A stretch of DNA of 37,237 nucleotides from Thermoplasmatota archaeon. Its GTDB lineage: Archaea; Thermoplasmatota; E2; UBA202; JdFR-43. Positions within the stretch are counted from its first letter, which is position 1, and each line of letters starts with the position of its first letter. Of this stretch, positions 7,797-15,799 are shown in pieces. The stretch lies in NCBI GenBank assembly GCA_029259015.1, contig JAPDJQ010000092.1:1-37237 (forward strand). The letters run 5' to 3'. The notes under the pieces were generated by a model that saw nothing but the letters and a program-made list of their open reading frames with translations, was not told where the DNA came from and searched no databases. Made by a program: the position numbers and the translations under genes.

Positions 7797-8234
7797 ATGA
7801 AAGTATTAATTGTAATGGCTTCAAAAAGTGACGAAAGCGTAGGGAAAAAGGCAATAGAAATTTTGGAAAAGTTCGGTGTTGATTATGAAGTTGTTTATGC
7901 CTCCGCCCATAGAACACCCGAAAAAATAAAGGAAATTGCTAAAAGCGAGGCTGATGTTTTTATTGCCATCGCCGGCCTGGCTGCTGCATTGCCAGGTAGT
8001 TTGGCGGCATATACAACAAAGCCAGTTATTGGCGTGCCTGTTTCTGGGAAGCTAAATCTGGATGCAATTCTTTCTATTGTTCAGATGCCGCCTGGCATAC
8101 CTGTTGCTGCAGTTGGACTTGATAGAGGAGATAATGCCGCTTTGCTTGCAATACAAATTCTCGCTTTGAAGGATGAGGAACTGGCGAAAAAGCTTGAAGA
8201 ATATCGCCGTGAAATGAGGGAGAAATATGTTTGA
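7797..8234 (+). CDS. purE: N5-CAIR mutase / AIR carboxylase PurE
   Basis: This is a 145-residue protein from the ATG at 7797. The frame is open further upstream, but those codons do not resemble PurE. Family blocks are clear: [13 protein letters not shown] at the N-terminus, [11 protein letters not shown] (catalytic His region), [33 protein letters not shown] and [12 protein letters not shown]. It acts in de novo purine synthesis, carboxylating aminoimidazole ribonucleotide. The substrate loop has Ala where bacterial class I enzymes have the His of AAHLPG, so substrate class (N5-CAIR or AIR plus CO2) cannot be read with certainty; no purK is in the window. A weak TATA-like AATAAATTT lies about 30 bp upstream. 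Its end overlaps guaAb by 8 bp. Confidence 0.93.
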   Translation: MKVLIVMASKSDESVGKKAIEILEKFGVDYEVVYASAHRTPEKIKEIAKSEADVFIAIAGLAAALPGSLAAYTTKPVIGVPVSGKLNLDAILSIVQMPPGIPVAAVGLDRGDNAALLAIQILALKDEELAKKLEEYRREMREKYV

Positions 8235-9171
8235 TGCTGCTGCTTTTGTAAAGGAGGCTGTTGAAGAGATAAAGGAAAAGGTTAAGGGAAAAGCTATAAT
8301 AGCTGTCTCTGGTGGCGTTGATTCGAGCGTCGCTGCAAAAATAGGAAGTATGGCTCTTGGAAAAAATCTTGTGGCTGTGTACGTGGACACGGGCTTGATG
8401 AGAAAGGGAGAGAGCGAATTTGTAAGGAATCTTTATGAAAAGATGGATTTGAAATTTGTGCCAGTTGACGCAAAGAAAGAATTTCTCGCAGCCCTCAAGG
8501 GAGTTTCTGATCCAGAAGAAAAGAGGAAGATAATTGGTGAGAAATTCATAAGGATATTTGAAAGGGTGGCAAAAGAGGAGGAGGCAGAATATCTCATTCA
8601 GGGCACAATAGCACCAGATTGGATAGAAAGTGGAGGGGGATTGAGAGATACAATAAAAAGCCATCATAATGTTGGTGGGTTGCCGGAGGAAATGCATTTG
8701 AAAATTGTTGAGCCTTTACGTAACCTCTACAAAGATGAGGTAAGGCAAGTGGCAAGGTATCTTGGCTTGGAAGTTGCGGAAAGACAGCCATTTCCTGGGC
8801 CGGGATTGGCAGTTCGCATAATAGGCGAGATAGATGAGAAAAAAATAGAGGTTGTGAGGGAGGCTTGTGCAATTGTTGAGGAAGAGATAGAAAAGGCGTG
8901 GAAGGATGGCATAATAGAAAAGCCATGGCAGTATTTTGCTGTTCTGTTGCCAGTAAGAAGTGTGGGAGTTAGAGGAGATGTGAGGGCTTATGGATATACC
9001 ATCGCCATAAGAAGTGTTGATAGCATAGATGCAATGACTGCTGCCTATACAAAACTTCCTCATGATTTGCTGGAAAAAATGGCAACACGCATAACAAATG
9101 AAATTAAAGATGTGAATAGAGTAGTATATGACATTTCTAATAAACCGCCTGCCACTATAGAATGGGAATAA
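8227..9171 (+). CDS. guaAb: GMP synthase subunit B (ATP pyrophosphatase)
   Basis: This 314-residue enzyme is the ATP-PPase/dimerisation half of GMP synthase, which in many archaea is a separate polypeptide. The P-loop AVSGGVDSS (residues 26-34) adenylates XMP. Further family blocks are [39 protein letters not shown] and the C-terminal KPPATIEWE. The glutaminase half, guaAa, is 1.1 kb downstream at 10284-10847, separated by mptE and the oppositely oriented trmO. GAGGGAGAA just before the ATG can serve as ribosome binding site. The gene lies between purE (8-bp overlap) and mptE (1-base gap), forming a purine/pterin operon. Identity is secure. Confidence 0.96.
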   Translation: MFDAAAFVKEAVEEIKEKVKGKAIIAVSGGVDSSVAAKIGSMALGKNLVAVYVDTGLMRKGESEFVRNLYEKMDLKFVPVDAKKEFLAALKGVSDPEEKRKIIGEKFIRIFERVAKEEEAEYLIQGTIAPDWIESGGGLRDTIKSHHNVGGLPEEMHLKIVEPLRNLYKDEVRQVARYLGLEVAERQPFPGPGLAVRIIGEIDEKKIEVVREACAIVEEEIEKAWKDGIIEKPWQYFAVLLPVRSVGVRGDVRAYGYTIAIRSVDSIDAMTAAYTKLPHDLLEKMATRITNEIKDVNRVVYDISNKPPATIEWE

Positions 9172-9172
9172 A

Positions 9173-9799
9173 ATGGAATGGAATGAATGGGAGGCATTAT
9201 ATGAGGAAATTTTAAAGGATTTTGGATATGAAAAGAAGAAAGATGAGGAAGCAGCGAGAATTGCAGCAAACATTGCAAGGAGTAACATTACGCTGGAGGA
9301 ATTGAGGAGATTAATTGAAGGAAATGTTGTAAGTATATGTGGAGCAGGAAGAAATCTTGATGAAGAAATAGAAAAAATAGAAGGCATTATTATGGCAGCG
9401 GATGAGGCAACTTCTTTTTTACTCCTCCGTAACATCATTCCTCATATTGTAACCACTGATTTGGATGGAAATGTTGAAGATATATTGAAAGTAAATGAAA
9501 GTGGATGCATCGTTGCAATACATGCTCATGGGGATAACATTGAGGCATTGAAAGAATGGCTTCCTCTCTTCAGAGGAAAAATATTGATCACCTGTCAGTC
9601 AAAACCTTTTGATACCATCTACAATTTTGGAGGTTTTACAGATGGGGATCGTGCTTACTGCATGGCAAAACATTTTAAAGCAGGGAAAATAAAGCTCATT
9701 GGCTTTGATTTTGAAAAACCAAGGGAAAAAGAAGGAAAGGATATGGAGGTGAAAAGAAAAAAGCTCAGATGGGCAAAAAGGATAATTTCAGAATTTTGA
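9173..9799 (+). CDS. mptE: 6-hydroxymethyl-7,8-dihydropterin pyrophosphokinase MptE
   Basis: This 208-residue protein matches the archaeal DUF115/COG1634 family. Its characterised member MptE transfers pyrophosphate from ATP to 6-hydroxymethyl-dihydropterin on the way to methanopterin or related folates. Diagnostic blocks are VSICGAGRNLDEEI, the acidic turn AADEATS, VTTDLDGN, AIHAHGDN, the GFTDGDRAYCMA loop and KLIGFDFEKPR. The start ATG follows the guaAb stop by one base; an internal GGAAT repeat gives the MEWNEW N-terminus. Being in one operon with guaAb links GTP supply to pterin synthesis. A T-rich tract follows the stop. Family is confident; the exact coenzyme (methanopterin or another tetrahydropterin) is not shown by the sequence. 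Confidence 0.88.
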   Translation: MEWNEWEALYEEILKDFGYEKKKDEEAARIAANIARSNITLEELRRLIEGNVVSICGAGRNLDEEIEKIEGIIMAADEATSFLLLRNIIPHIVTTDLDGNVEDILKVNESGCIVAIHAHGDNIEALKEWLPLFRGKILITCQSKPFDTIYNFGGFTDGDRAYCMAKHFKAGKIKLIGFDFEKPREKEGKDMEVKRKKLRWAKRIISEF

Positions 9800-9804
9800 G
9801 GATA

Positions 9805-9827
9805 TGTTTTTTATCTTTTTATTTTTC
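9805..9827 (+). terminator. T-rich tract in the mptE/trmO convergent gap
   Basis: Three T runs (9807-9812, 9816-9820, 9822-9826) lie right after the mptE stop and run into the 3' end of trmO on the other strand. This fits an archaeal oligo-T terminator for purE-guaAb-mptE. Confidence 0.4.
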
Positions 9828-10245
9828 CAGTCAGCCACCCGCTCGTCGCCTCCATACAATCAAACTCTGGAACATAAGGTTTTATGTCCAATAAAGGAGT
9901 TCCATCCAAAATATCAACATTCCTTACAAATATCTTTGTTCCATCTATTCTTTCAAGTTTTACAACTGATATGCCAATCGGATTTGGACGATTTGGGCTC
10001 CTTATTGCAAATATCCCTTTTAACTCATCGCTTAAATAGGGTTTAGCATGCAACTTATACGGCTTAGATAAATGGAAATGATATACGAGGATTATATGGC
10101 TAAACTCTTCTAAATCTTTTAATCCCTCCCTGTATTCTTCATAAATCTCAACAACGCCCTTCTCATCAGAAAAAATTGGCTGTATCGGAGCCATATCTTT
10201 AAAGGGAGTGTGTATTATGCCAATTGGCTTATAAATTATCTCCAT
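9811..10245 (-). CDS. trmO: tRNA N6-methyl-t6A methyltransferase TrmO (TsaA/COG1720)
   Basis: This 144-residue protein is a TsaA/UPF0066 beta-barrel of the SAM-dependent TrmO family, which methylates t6A37 in tRNAs reading ACN/ACY codons. Blocks seen are PIGIIHTPFKD, GVVEIYEEYREGLKDLEEFSHIILV, the SAM-binding GIFAIRSPNRPNPIGIS, and DGTPLLDIKPYVPEFD. The length corresponds to the single-domain archaeal form, without the C-terminal extension of bacterial TrmO. Its ATG is immediately next to a 25-bp palindrome that also serves guaAa in the other direction. It converges with mptE, 11 bases apart. Family is secure; tRNA specificity is inferred. Confidence 0.92.
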   Translation of the reverse strand: MEIIYKPIGIIHTPFKDMAPIQPIFSDEKGVVEIYEEYREGLKDLEEFSHIILVYHFHLSKPYKLHAKPYLSDELKGIFAIRSPNRPNPIGISVVKLERIDGTKIFVRNVDILDGTPLLDIKPYVPEFDCMEATSGWLTGKIKR

Positions 10246-10270
10246 AATAGGAAAGGTTAAATTTCCTATT
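10246..10270. promoter_or_regulatory. 25-bp palindrome in the trmO/guaAa divergent promoter
   Basis: AATAGGAAA (10246-10254) and TTTCCTATT (10262-10270) are a perfect 9+9 inverted repeat around GGTTAAA. The guaAa TATA-like GGTTAAATTT lies inside it, about 25 bp before the guaAa ATG. The reverse box AATTAAATAGG overlaps its right arm about 26 bp before the trmO ATG. It is either a shared operator or a symmetrical double promoter. Confidence 0.6.
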
Positions 10271-10283
10271 TAATTTTTTCACA

Positions 10284-10847
10284 ATGAAAGTTTATGTTAT
10301 TGACAACGGCGGACAATGGACACATCGGGAATGGCGTGTGTTACGCTATATAGGCGCGGATGCGGAGATAGTTGCCAACACAACGCCAATTGAAGAACTA
10401 AGCGATGCCGATGCACTGGTACTATCTGGCGGGGCGCCTCGCGTGGGCTTGCAGGATAAACTTGGAAAATGCGATGAATATCTAAAATATATGGATGTGC
10501 CCATTCTCGGCATATGCGCCGGCCATCAGTTCATGGCGAGGTTTTTTGGCGGGGAAGCTTCGCCGGCGAAAGTGCCGGAGTATGGAAAAGTGGAGATAGA
10601 AGTTGTTGAAGAAGATGTTCTGTTCAGAGGGTTGCCCAGAAAAATGATTGTGTGGGAGAGTCATAACGATGAAGTTACACAATTGCCATCGAATTTCATT
10701 CTTCTCGCCTCCTCGCCAAATTGCAAAGTTCAGGCAATGAGACATGAAAGCCGCCCCTTATTTGGTCTGCAATTTCATCCAGAAGTGGAGCATACTCAAT
10801 ATGGAAAGGAAATTTTCATGAACTTTCTGGAAGAAGCTAAAAAATGA
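10284..10847 (+). CDS. guaAa: GMP synthase subunit A (glutamine amidotransferase)
   Basis: This 187-residue class I amidotransferase is the glutaminase half of split GMP synthase and delivers ammonia to the GuaAb active site. Its catalytic triad is visible: nucleophile Cys78 in GICAGHQ, and His165 and Glu167 in FHPEVEHT. VYVIDNGGQWTHREWR at the N-terminus and LVLSGGAP are typical of archaeal GuaAa. The ATG at 10284 is about 25 bp from a TATA-like element within the palindrome, predicting leaderless translation. The 3' end overlaps the next radical SAM gene by 4 bp. Identity is secure. Confidence 0.96.
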   Translation: MKVYVIDNGGQWTHREWRVLRYIGADAEIVANTTPIEELSDADALVLSGGAPRVGLQDKLGKCDEYLKYMDVPILGICAGHQFMARFFGGEASPAKVPEYGKVEIEVVEEDVLFRGLPRKMIVWESHNDEVTQLPSNFILLASSPNCKVQAMRHESRPLFGLQFHPEVEHTQYGKEIFMNFLEEAKK

Positions 10848-11644
10848 TTGCCTACTTTCCAAAGCCATGCTTTATTCCAGTTGCAATATCTGATTGTAAA
10901 CTAAATTGTAAACATTGTATGGGAAGGTATCTAAAACAGATGTTGAAGCTGGAGACAGAGAAAGAATTGCTTAAATTTGGGCTGAGTTTCAAGGGCAACG
11001 GCATTCTTGTTAGTGGGGGATTTGATGAAAAAGGAAGGCTAATAAATCTTGAAAAAATGCTTCCAGTAATCGAAAAATTGAAAGATCGCATATATATTGC
11101 AATTCATCCCGGATTTGTTAATGAAGAATTGGCAGATGAGATGGCAAAAGCATGCGATATAGCTTTTGTTGATTTGCCAGCAAAAAATGCAATAAAAAAT
11201 GTTTTAAAACTGAATGCAACAGTGGAAGATTATTTCGAAAACATGGAGAAGCTTATGGAAGCTGGGATAAAAATCTCGCCTCATATAACTGTAGGCTTAA
11301 ATTATGGTAAAATAGAAGAATGGGAGCTCCTCGATAAGCTGAAGAATTACAAAATTGAAAAACTTGTTCTGAATTTTATTGTGCCTACTGCAAAAACATC
11401 TTTTGAAAATGTTAGAATAAATGAGGAAGAAGCAATAGAATTTGTAAAGGAAGCAAAAAATAAAGTAAAGAATGTTGTCATAGGTTGCATGAGACCTCGC
11501 AATTTAGATATTAATTTAATTGAGGCAGGAATAAAAGAAATTGCTAATCCATCTAAAAAGGCGCTTGAATATGCAAAGGAAAAAGGAATAATGGTGGAGG
11601 CAAAGCCGTATTGCTGCGGGATAAAGATTTTCAAAAGATGTTAA
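10844..11644 (+). CDS. Radical SAM protein, COG1856-like
   Basis: This 266-residue protein has the radical SAM motif CKLNCKHC (Cys18, 22, 25) near the N-terminus and a SAM-binding ILVSGGFDEKG loop. A compact barrel follows, and the tail ends PYCCGIKIFKRC with three cysteines that could hold a second metal site. It resembles the uncharacterised archaeal/bacterial biotin-synthase homologues (COG1856), whose substrate is unknown. The start overlaps the guaAa stop by 4 bp, so the two are translationally coupled; whether this reflects a purine link is not known. The call rests on motifs and length; the exact family is less sure than the superfamily. Confidence 0.8.
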   Translation: MIAYFPKPCFIPVAISDCKLNCKHCMGRYLKQMLKLETEKELLKFGLSFKGNGILVSGGFDEKGRLINLEKMLPVIEKLKDRIYIAIHPGFVNEELADEMAKACDIAFVDLPAKNAIKNVLKLNATVEDYFENMEKLMEAGIKISPHITVGLNYGKIEEWELLDKLKNYKIEKLVLNFIVPTAKTSFENVRINEEEAIEFVKEAKNKVKNVVIGCMRPRNLDINLIEAGIKEIANPSKKALEYAKEKGIMVEAKPYCCGIKIFKRC

Positions 11645-11649
11645 AAAAT

Positions 11650-11658
11650 CTTATATTC
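11650..11658 (+). promoter_or_regulatory. TATA box of the C25 peptidase gene
   Basis: CTTATATTC is centred about 24 bp before the ATG at 11678; no ribosome binding site lies between. Confidence 0.5.
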
Positions 11659-11677
11659 TTCTTTCACATTTTCCATC

Positions 11678-13480
11678 ATGAAAAAGTTAGTTGTAATTTT
11701 AGTGCTATCTGTTTTATTACAGACAGGTTTTGCAGGATATGAAAGATTGGATATAAATGAGGGCAAAGAGGCAGAAAAAATTGAGGAATTAGTTGGCAGC
11801 GACAGTATATCTGGCTATTTAATGCAAGCTGGTTATCCAGTATTACCCTATATAATAAAAACATATGAATTTCCTGCTGGAACAAAAATAGAAGTGAATG
11901 TAAAAGCAATTAATATTACGGAAGAAAAGGCGAGTATAATAAAAATTGCTGCGCCACCAAAAATTGATGGATTTGAAAATATTGGGTTAAATTATGAAAT
12001 AGCAAAATTTGATGTATATCCTGAAAAATGGTACGATTACAGCATAGGAGTGGGAAGAAATAAACAAGGCAAAATAGTTGAGTTTCTCACCATTTATCTC
12101 TATCCACAACGCATAAATAAAGACGGGATAATGCTGCGGTCAAATGAATTTGATATCAAAATAAGATATGAGATACCTTCTAAGCCATTATTCACAAATG
12201 AGGAATACGATTTACTCATTATTTGTCCAAAACAATGGGAAAATATTATACAGCCATTGATAAAACATAAGGAAAGTCATGGAATAAAGACAATGGTGAA
12301 AACAGTGGAAAATATAGTTTCAAGCTACAGTGGTAGGGATGATGCTGAAAAGGTAAAATACGCAATTAAAGATGCAATTGAGCAATATGGTATAAAATAT
12401 GTTTTACTTTTCGGAGGAAGAAAACCCGGTGTAAAGGAGAGATGGTATGTTCCTGTGAGATACAGCCATTTAGATGATAATTCAAACTGGGAGGCAAGCT
12501 ATCTAAGCGATTTGTATTTTGCCGATGTGTATAAATATGAGGATGGACAGCCTGTTTTTGAAGACTGGGACAGTAATGGAAATGGAATCTTTGCAGAGTG
12601 GAGAATGGCAGGAAAAGATTATCTGGATTTATACCCTGATGTTTATGTTGGCAGACTGGCATGCAGGAACAAAGCAGAGGTTAAAATAATGATCGATAAG
12701 ATTATAACATACGAAGATTTTCCATTTAACGAATTTTATAAATTTATTTTAGTTGCAGGTGATTCATATAATGATAGCCATGGATATATTGAAGGGGAGT
12801 TGGCAACATGGGAGGCATATAAACAACTGGAAGGATTCGAAGCTGTCAAAGTATGGGCTTCTGAGGTCGATTTGAGCGCTGAAAATATAATAAATGCAAT
12901 GAATGATGGGGCTGGCTTTGCGTATTTCTGCGGGCATGGTAATCCAATGAGTTGGAGTACCCACGAACCATATAACTTTGATGAATGGGAAGAAGGCTTA
13001 CAAATCTTTGATATGCCTCTGCTAGAAAATGGCTATAAATTGCCCATAGTTGTAATTGGCGGCTGCCACAACAGCCAGTTTAATGTAACAATTTTCAATT
13101 CCTTTAATAAAGAAAAATTATGGAAGGGAGAAAATGCTCCAGAATGTTGGAGTTGGTGGCTGACTCGCAAAATAAATGGAGGGGCTATTGCAACCATAGG
13201 CAATACTGGCCTAGGATATCACGGAAGCGAAGACAGTAATGAAGACGGCATAGCTGACTATCTGCAAGTCTTGGACGGATGGCTTGAAATCAATTTCTTC
13301 CGCCTTTACAATGAAGGAATAGATATGCTTGGCATGCTACATGCAACAACACTGACTGGATTCATAAATACTTTCCCAGGAAATGAAAAAATGCCCTTGA
13401 CAGATGTTATTGACATAAAAGTTACACAGGAATGGTGTTTGCTAGGAGATCCGAGCTTAAAAATAGGAGGGTATGACTAA
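11678..13480 (+). CDS. Secreted C25 family (gingipain-type) cysteine peptidase
   Basis: This 600-residue exported protein has a Sec signal peptide (MKKLVVILVLSVLLQTGFA, about residues 1-19) and an N-terminal beta-rich propeptide-like region to about 175. A caspase-like C25 domain follows, from YDLLIICPKQW to about 560. The catalytic dyad is visible: His420 in YFCGHGNPMSW and Cys463 in VVIGGCHNSQF. Acidic loops DWDSNGNGIFAEW and DSNEDGIADY look like calcium sites. No C-terminal sorting or adhesion domain is present; it ends at LGDPSLKIGGYD, so it may be soluble or attached otherwise. It should degrade extracellular protein. C25 peptidases are known from uncultured sediment archaea as well as Bacteroidetes. 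It has its own TATA box and stands 2 bases from the convergent transporter gene. Confidence 0.92.
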   Translation: MKKLVVILVLSVLLQTGFAGYERLDINEGKEAEKIEELVGSDSISGYLMQAGYPVLPYIIKTYEFPAGTKIEVNVKAINITEEKASIIKIAAPPKIDGFENIGLNYEIAKFDVYPEKWYDYSIGVGRNKQGKIVEFLTIYLYPQRINKDGIMLRSNEFDIKIRYEIPSKPLFTNEEYDLLIICPKQWENIIQPLIKHKESHGIKTMVKTVENIVSSYSGRDDAEKVKYAIKDAIEQYGIKYVLLFGGRKPGVKERWYVPVRYSHLDDNSNWEASYLSDLYFADVYKYEDGQPVFEDWDSNGNGIFAEWRMAGKDYLDLYPDVYVGRLACRNKAEVKIMIDKIITYEDFPFNEFYKFILVAGDSYNDSHGYIEGELATWEAYKQLEGFEAVKVWASEVDLSAENIINAMNDGAGFAYFCGHGNPMSWSTHEPYNFDEWEEGLQIFDMPLLENGYKLPIVVIGGCHNSQFNVTIFNSFNKEKLWKGENAPECWSWWLTRKINGGAIATIGNTGLGYHGSEDSNEDGIADYLQVLDGWLEINFFRLYNEGIDMLGMLHATTLTGFINTFPGNEKMPLTDVIDIKVTQEWCLLGDPSLKIGGYD

Positions 13481-13482
13481 TA

Positions 13483-14661
13483 TCATACAATTCCATAGAA
13501 AATAGCTGCTATTACTACAACTGCAACTGCTGGAGGGATGAGGAATTTATAGGCATCGATAAATTTTGGGTGGAAATAATCATAAGTTAGAACAACACAT
13601 GGGTGAATTGGAGAAATCAAATATCCCGTGAAAGAAGAAATATAGAGTAACGCCACCATACTTATATCCGTCAAAAAGGGAGCCAAAATTGGATATAAGA
13701 TACCAACTGCTGCTAGATTATGAGCTGTAACTAATCCAATTACGAAGGATAAGACAGCTATTGTAATAACTGCTGGAAGACCGATTAAATGGGATGAAAT
13801 TACCTCTGGTATTCTTGATGCGAATATTATGTTTTTTAGAAGCATTATTCCAAATATTGCAACAGCAAGGCTCACAGAAATTCCCTTTTTCAGCATTCTT
13901 GCATCTTTCTTTTTCCCCATTATAAAAGCTGTTAATATGCCAGCAGGTAATGAAATCAGAAAGGCAGAATATGTGGACATGAAAAATGAAAGTGGTAGAG
14001 CTATAGAAACTGGTAGTAAAATAGGCAATAAACCTTTCAATTGCCCTTTCTTTCTTTCCTTTTTCTTCATTTCAATATTTTTTACTTTTCTCACATAGAG
14101 ATATCCAATGAAAAAGAGGAGGATAAAAATTGGTATTTGCATTGCAATAATTGCAAAAATATTCTCGCCAGATAAATCTGCAAGTAAAACTAAAGGAGTA
14201 GCTAAAGGAAATATGATAAACCATATATGGCGGTACCATAAATTAATGGTCATCAATAATTCTTTTTTTACTCCGGCTGCTTTTCCGTGCAAATCTATAA
14301 GAGGAGCGGATAGTAATGCCCCTCCTGGAACTGGAAGCAACCCCAGTATAGAAGGAATTGCAATGAGCATGCCCTTATATGAAAGCTTTTGCTGTAATAC
14401 ATCCAACACACCCTGGAGCAAACCTGTTTCCTGTAAAATGACAGCGAGCATTTTTATCATTATAACTATTGTAATCAATGCCATAACTTTGAAATCTGTG
14501 ACAGTTTTTACAAAAATATCTGGCAATTTTTCGGGAATGGAAATAGCAAGTATCAAACAGCCAATTATGATTGCCAAGCCAAAGTTCTTTCTATTTGCCA
14601 CCATTGCTATTATTGTCCCAAAAGAGAATAGGAGCAGCAAAATAAGCAAATATTCGTTCAT
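13483..14661 (-). CDS. DUF401 family membrane transporter
   Basis: This 392-residue integral membrane protein has about ten to eleven hydrophobic helices. Features of the DUF401/COG1906 ion-transporter superfamily are present: the repeat element GLLPVPGGALLSAPLID near residues 107-123, paired in the second half with a GLVTAHNLAAVGILYPILAPF segment, and a SPIHPCVVLT motif near the C-terminus. The substrate is unknown; relatives of the fold carry organic acids or ions. Its start overlaps the taw1 stop by 4 bp, so the two are co-transcribed. A cytoplasmic Lys/Glu-rich loop (KNIEMKKKERKKGQ) separates the halves. Family is likely; substrate cannot be inferred. Confidence 0.82.
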   Translation of the reverse strand: MNEYLLILLLLFSFGTIIAMVANRKNFGLAIIIGCLILAISIPEKLPDIFVKTVTDFKVMALITIVIMIKMLAVILQETGLLQGVLDVLQQKLSYKGMLIAIPSILGLLPVPGGALLSAPLIDLHGKAAGVKKELLMTINLWYRHIWFIIFPLATPLVLLADLSGENIFAIIAMQIPIFILLFFIGYLYVRKVKNIEMKKKERKKGQLKGLLPILLPVSIALPLSFFMSTYSAFLISLPAGILTAFIMGKKKDARMLKKGISVSLAVAIFGIMLLKNIIFASRIPEVISSHLIGLPAVITIAVLSFVIGLVTAHNLAAVGILYPILAPFLTDISMVALLYISSFTGYLISPIHPCVVLTYDYFHPKFIDAYKFLIPPAVAVVVIAAIFYGIV

Positions 14662-15593
14662 TTTATTCTCCTTTCCTTTTCTCTGCCGAGCAAAACAACT
14701 CTTGAGTCCTTTCTCTCTGCCTCAATTTTATAGCCTGTCAGCTCTGCAAGCTTTTCTCCAAATTTTTTTATTTCTTCATGACTTGGCATATTTGCAAGAG
14801 TCATTCTCTGCCTTGAATAACCTAGGAACATATATCCTTTTGGCTCTATAAACCATGGATTCGCTTTCATATCAAGCTTTGCATATTCTTTTTCATAACC
14901 CAAATTCCAGTTTTTAACCAGGGTATGCCTTATAACTGTTCTTGTATCCAAACTTGGCAACAATTCTAAAGTTTCATTCAATTTTTCCCATGCTTTTGGA
15001 ATCAATGGACAGCATAACTTTTTATAAATCTCTTCATTTGGAGCAGCGATAGTAACATAAAGTTGCTTCGGCAGCACATCCATGTTTTCCAAGGCTTCAG
15101 GATTTGTTCCATTTGTTACGAGAAATGTTGTCATTCCCCTCTTATGACATTCCTCAAAAAAATCACTTAAAAAAGGATATAAAGTGGGCTCACCAGTTAA
15201 AGAACAAGCAACATGTTTCGGCTCCGTTGCCTCTTCCCATTTTTTTAAGTCCACTCTCTCATCCCCTTTGTAGCCAGTTAATAGGCGGCGCTGTTCCTCT
15301 ATACATCTCTCCAGAATGTAAGCTGGTTCGTCAGCCTCTTCTTTTTTCAGCTCTGTTAATGTAAAGCCCTGAAAACGCCAGCAGTAAAGACATTTCTGGG
15401 TGCAGTGAAAAGCAGCAGGCGACATCTGCAAGCAGCGATGACTTTCTATGCCATAAAAAGTATTTTTATAACATGCTTTACTTTCAAGCAGCGATTTTCT
15501 GAGCCAGTGACAAAGTTTCACTGCTGAATGTTTGCCAACTAATGCGTATCCTTGGTTTTCGAGGATTCTCTTTAAATCCTGTGATAAATGCAT
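14658..15593 (-). CDS. taw1: 4-demethylwyosine synthase Taw1 (TYW1)
   Basis: This 311-residue radical SAM enzyme converts N1-methylguanosine-37 of tRNA-Phe to 4-demethylwyosine using pyruvate. Two cluster sites are visible: the SAM cluster CTQKCLYC (Cys64, 68, 71), and three upstream cysteines, Cys28, Cys41 and Cys54. Their spacing is the same as the second cluster of the Methanocaldococcus enzyme. ACSLTGEPTLYP, FLVTNGT and EPKGYMFLGYSRQRM are family blocks. It lacks the flavodoxin domain of eukaryotic TYW1, as normal in archaea. A TATA-like element (15612-15620) lies about 23 bp before the ATG. No other wyosine genes (taw2, taw3, trm5) are in the window. Identity is secure. Confidence 0.95.
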   Translation of the reverse strand: MHLSQDLKRILENQGYALVGKHSAVKLCHWLRKSLLESKACYKNTFYGIESHRCLQMSPAAFHCTQKCLYCWRFQGFTLTELKKEEADEPAYILERCIEEQRRLLTGYKGDERVDLKKWEEATEPKHVACSLTGEPTLYPFLSDFFEECHKRGMTTFLVTNGTNPEALENMDVLPKQLYVTIAAPNEEIYKKLCCPLIPKAWEKLNETLELLPSLDTRTVIRHTLVKNWNLGYEKEYAKLDMKANPWFIEPKGYMFLGYSRQRMTLANMPSHEEIKKFGEKLAELTGYKIEAERKDSRVVLLGREKERRIK

Positions 15594-15627
15594 AATTGGA
15601 GAATTATCTTTCTTTAAAAACTTATTC

Positions 15628-15685
15628 CATGCAAATCATTGATGCAACCTAGAAATAGAAAAATACTGTCGTTCCTCATGCAAAT
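15628..15685. repeat. Direct repeat CATGCAAAT in taw1/kinase divergent gap
   Basis: CATGCAAAT occurs at 15628-15636 and 15677-15685, 49 bp apart, each preceded by TTC/TCC. The 206-bp region between taw1 and the kinase gene otherwise holds only promoter-like AT-rich sequence. Nine-base repeats can arise by chance, so this is a weak regulatory candidate. Confidence 0.25.
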
Positions 15686-15751
15686 AGTCAAATAAATTGC
15701 TTATTCATCTTTTAAAAATCCCTTGTAATTCCTGTAAACCACTGCAAAAAA

Positions 15752-15760
15752 ATTTAAATA
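15752..15760 (+). promoter_or_regulatory. Likely TATA box of the dCache histidine kinase
   Basis: AATTTAAATA is the best TATA match upstream of 15800, but its centre is about 44 bp from the ATG. That predicts a short leader of about 18 nt with no clear ribosome binding site. The weaker TTTTAATATT at 15763-15772 would give about 33 bp. Confidence 0.4.
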
Positions 15761-15799
15761 AGTTTTAATATTGTGAATAATTATTATCGTGACGATTAG

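Noticed and set aside
8074-8697. Long open frame of 207 codons on the minus strand opposite purE and guaAb
   Set aside because: It is fully antisense to two confidently identified genes, has Cys/His/Ser/Phe-rich low-complexity content, and shows no family pattern.
8716-9438. Open frame of 240 codons on the minus strand opposite guaAb and mptE
   Set aside because: Composition is a shadow of the plus-strand codon usage, with no motif, promoter or ribosome binding site.
14108-14851. Open frame of 247 codons on the plus strand opposite DUF401 transporter and taw1
   Set aside because: It covers the reverse of two real genes; hydrophobicity mirrors transporter codons and there is no promoter.
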